Shown piece by piece: positions 5,491 to 5,571 of a stretch of 5,571 nt of DNA (positions are counted from its first letter, which is position 1; every line of letters starts with the position of its first letter). This DNA comes from Verrucomicrobiales bacterium (GTDB lineage: Bacteria > Verrucomicrobiota > Verrucomicrobiia > Limisphaerales > F1-80-MAGS106), in contig CANLCA010000243.1 of assembly GCA_947487925.1 (NCBI GenBank), forward strand, positions 1-5,571, read 5' to 3'. A program made the position numbers and the translations under genes. The notes beneath the pieces were generated by a model. The model was not told the DNA's origin, made no database searches, and was given only the letters and a program-made list of their open reading frames with translations.

Positions 5491-5571
5491 CTACAATGCG
5501 GCCCAATCCGGCGGTTGAGAGAATAGTTTTAGCAAGTCCAACTTGGTCAATTGTTCATTCAAATCGGGAGG
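5491..5571 (-). CDS. C-terminal end of an unidentified protein
   Basis: Reading inward from the right edge on the minus strand gives 26 codons and a TAG at 5493-5491. The residues (DLNEQLTKLDLLKLF, then PPDWAAL) look like an amphipathic helix and a short tail, a plausible protein end. The terminator just beyond the stop supports a real gene. The family cannot be told from this length. It converges on the sulfatase unit. Confidence 0.55.
   Translation of the reverse strand, partial: PPDLNEQLTKLDLLKLFSQPPDWAAL

Overview
The window suggests a GC-rich bacterium of the Planctomycetes-Verrucomicrobia group, most likely Verrucomicrobia. The grounds are a secreted formylglycine-type sulfatase, an NHL-like propeller protein joined to an apparent carbohydrate-esterase tail, a neutral-ceramidase remnant, and intergenic spacers rich in hairpins. 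This placement is inferred from gene content only. No RNA gene, CRISPR array or transposase was found.

Left part (1-1708): the window opens inside an R2-like ligand-binding oxidase (R2lox) gene on the + strand, of which the last 128 codons remain. It converges on a two-gene minus-strand unit. The upstream gene (1708 to 1121) encodes a six-helix membrane protein of no family I recognise. The downstream gene (1106 to 483) encodes a PAP2-superfamily membrane protein resembling inositol-phosphotransferase-type lipid enzymes. The two are 14 bases apart and probably co-transcribed.

Middle part (1709-2959): this is about 1.25 kb without an intact gene. It holds hairpins at 1791-1820 and 2018-2052 and a long inverted repeat at 2751-2811. 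It also holds what reads as the wreck of a minus-strand operon: the 3' end of an unrecognised gene (2712 to 2446), then, 9 bases on, the signal peptide and first residues of a neutral ceramidase-like gene (from 2436), whose sequence loses its family resemblance after about 29 mature residues. The stretch looks like a site of repeated deletion or rearrangement.

Right part (2960-5571): a + strand pair follows. A 239-residue secreted protein (2960-3679) looks like a chimera, with about three propeller blades joined in frame to the last ~55 residues of a SASA/DUF303-type carbohydrate esterase. Its stop overlaps (ATGA) the start of a complete 469-residue secreted sulfatase (3676-5085) with its catalytic residues in place. 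The original arrangement may have been an esterase-sulfatase operon for sulfated, acetylated polysaccharides, with most of the esterase now lost. Beyond the sulfatase, a hairpin-rich convergent spacer (5086-5490) ends at a minus-strand rho-independent terminator (5445-5470). That terminator belongs to a gene of which only the last 26 codons are in the window (5491-5571).
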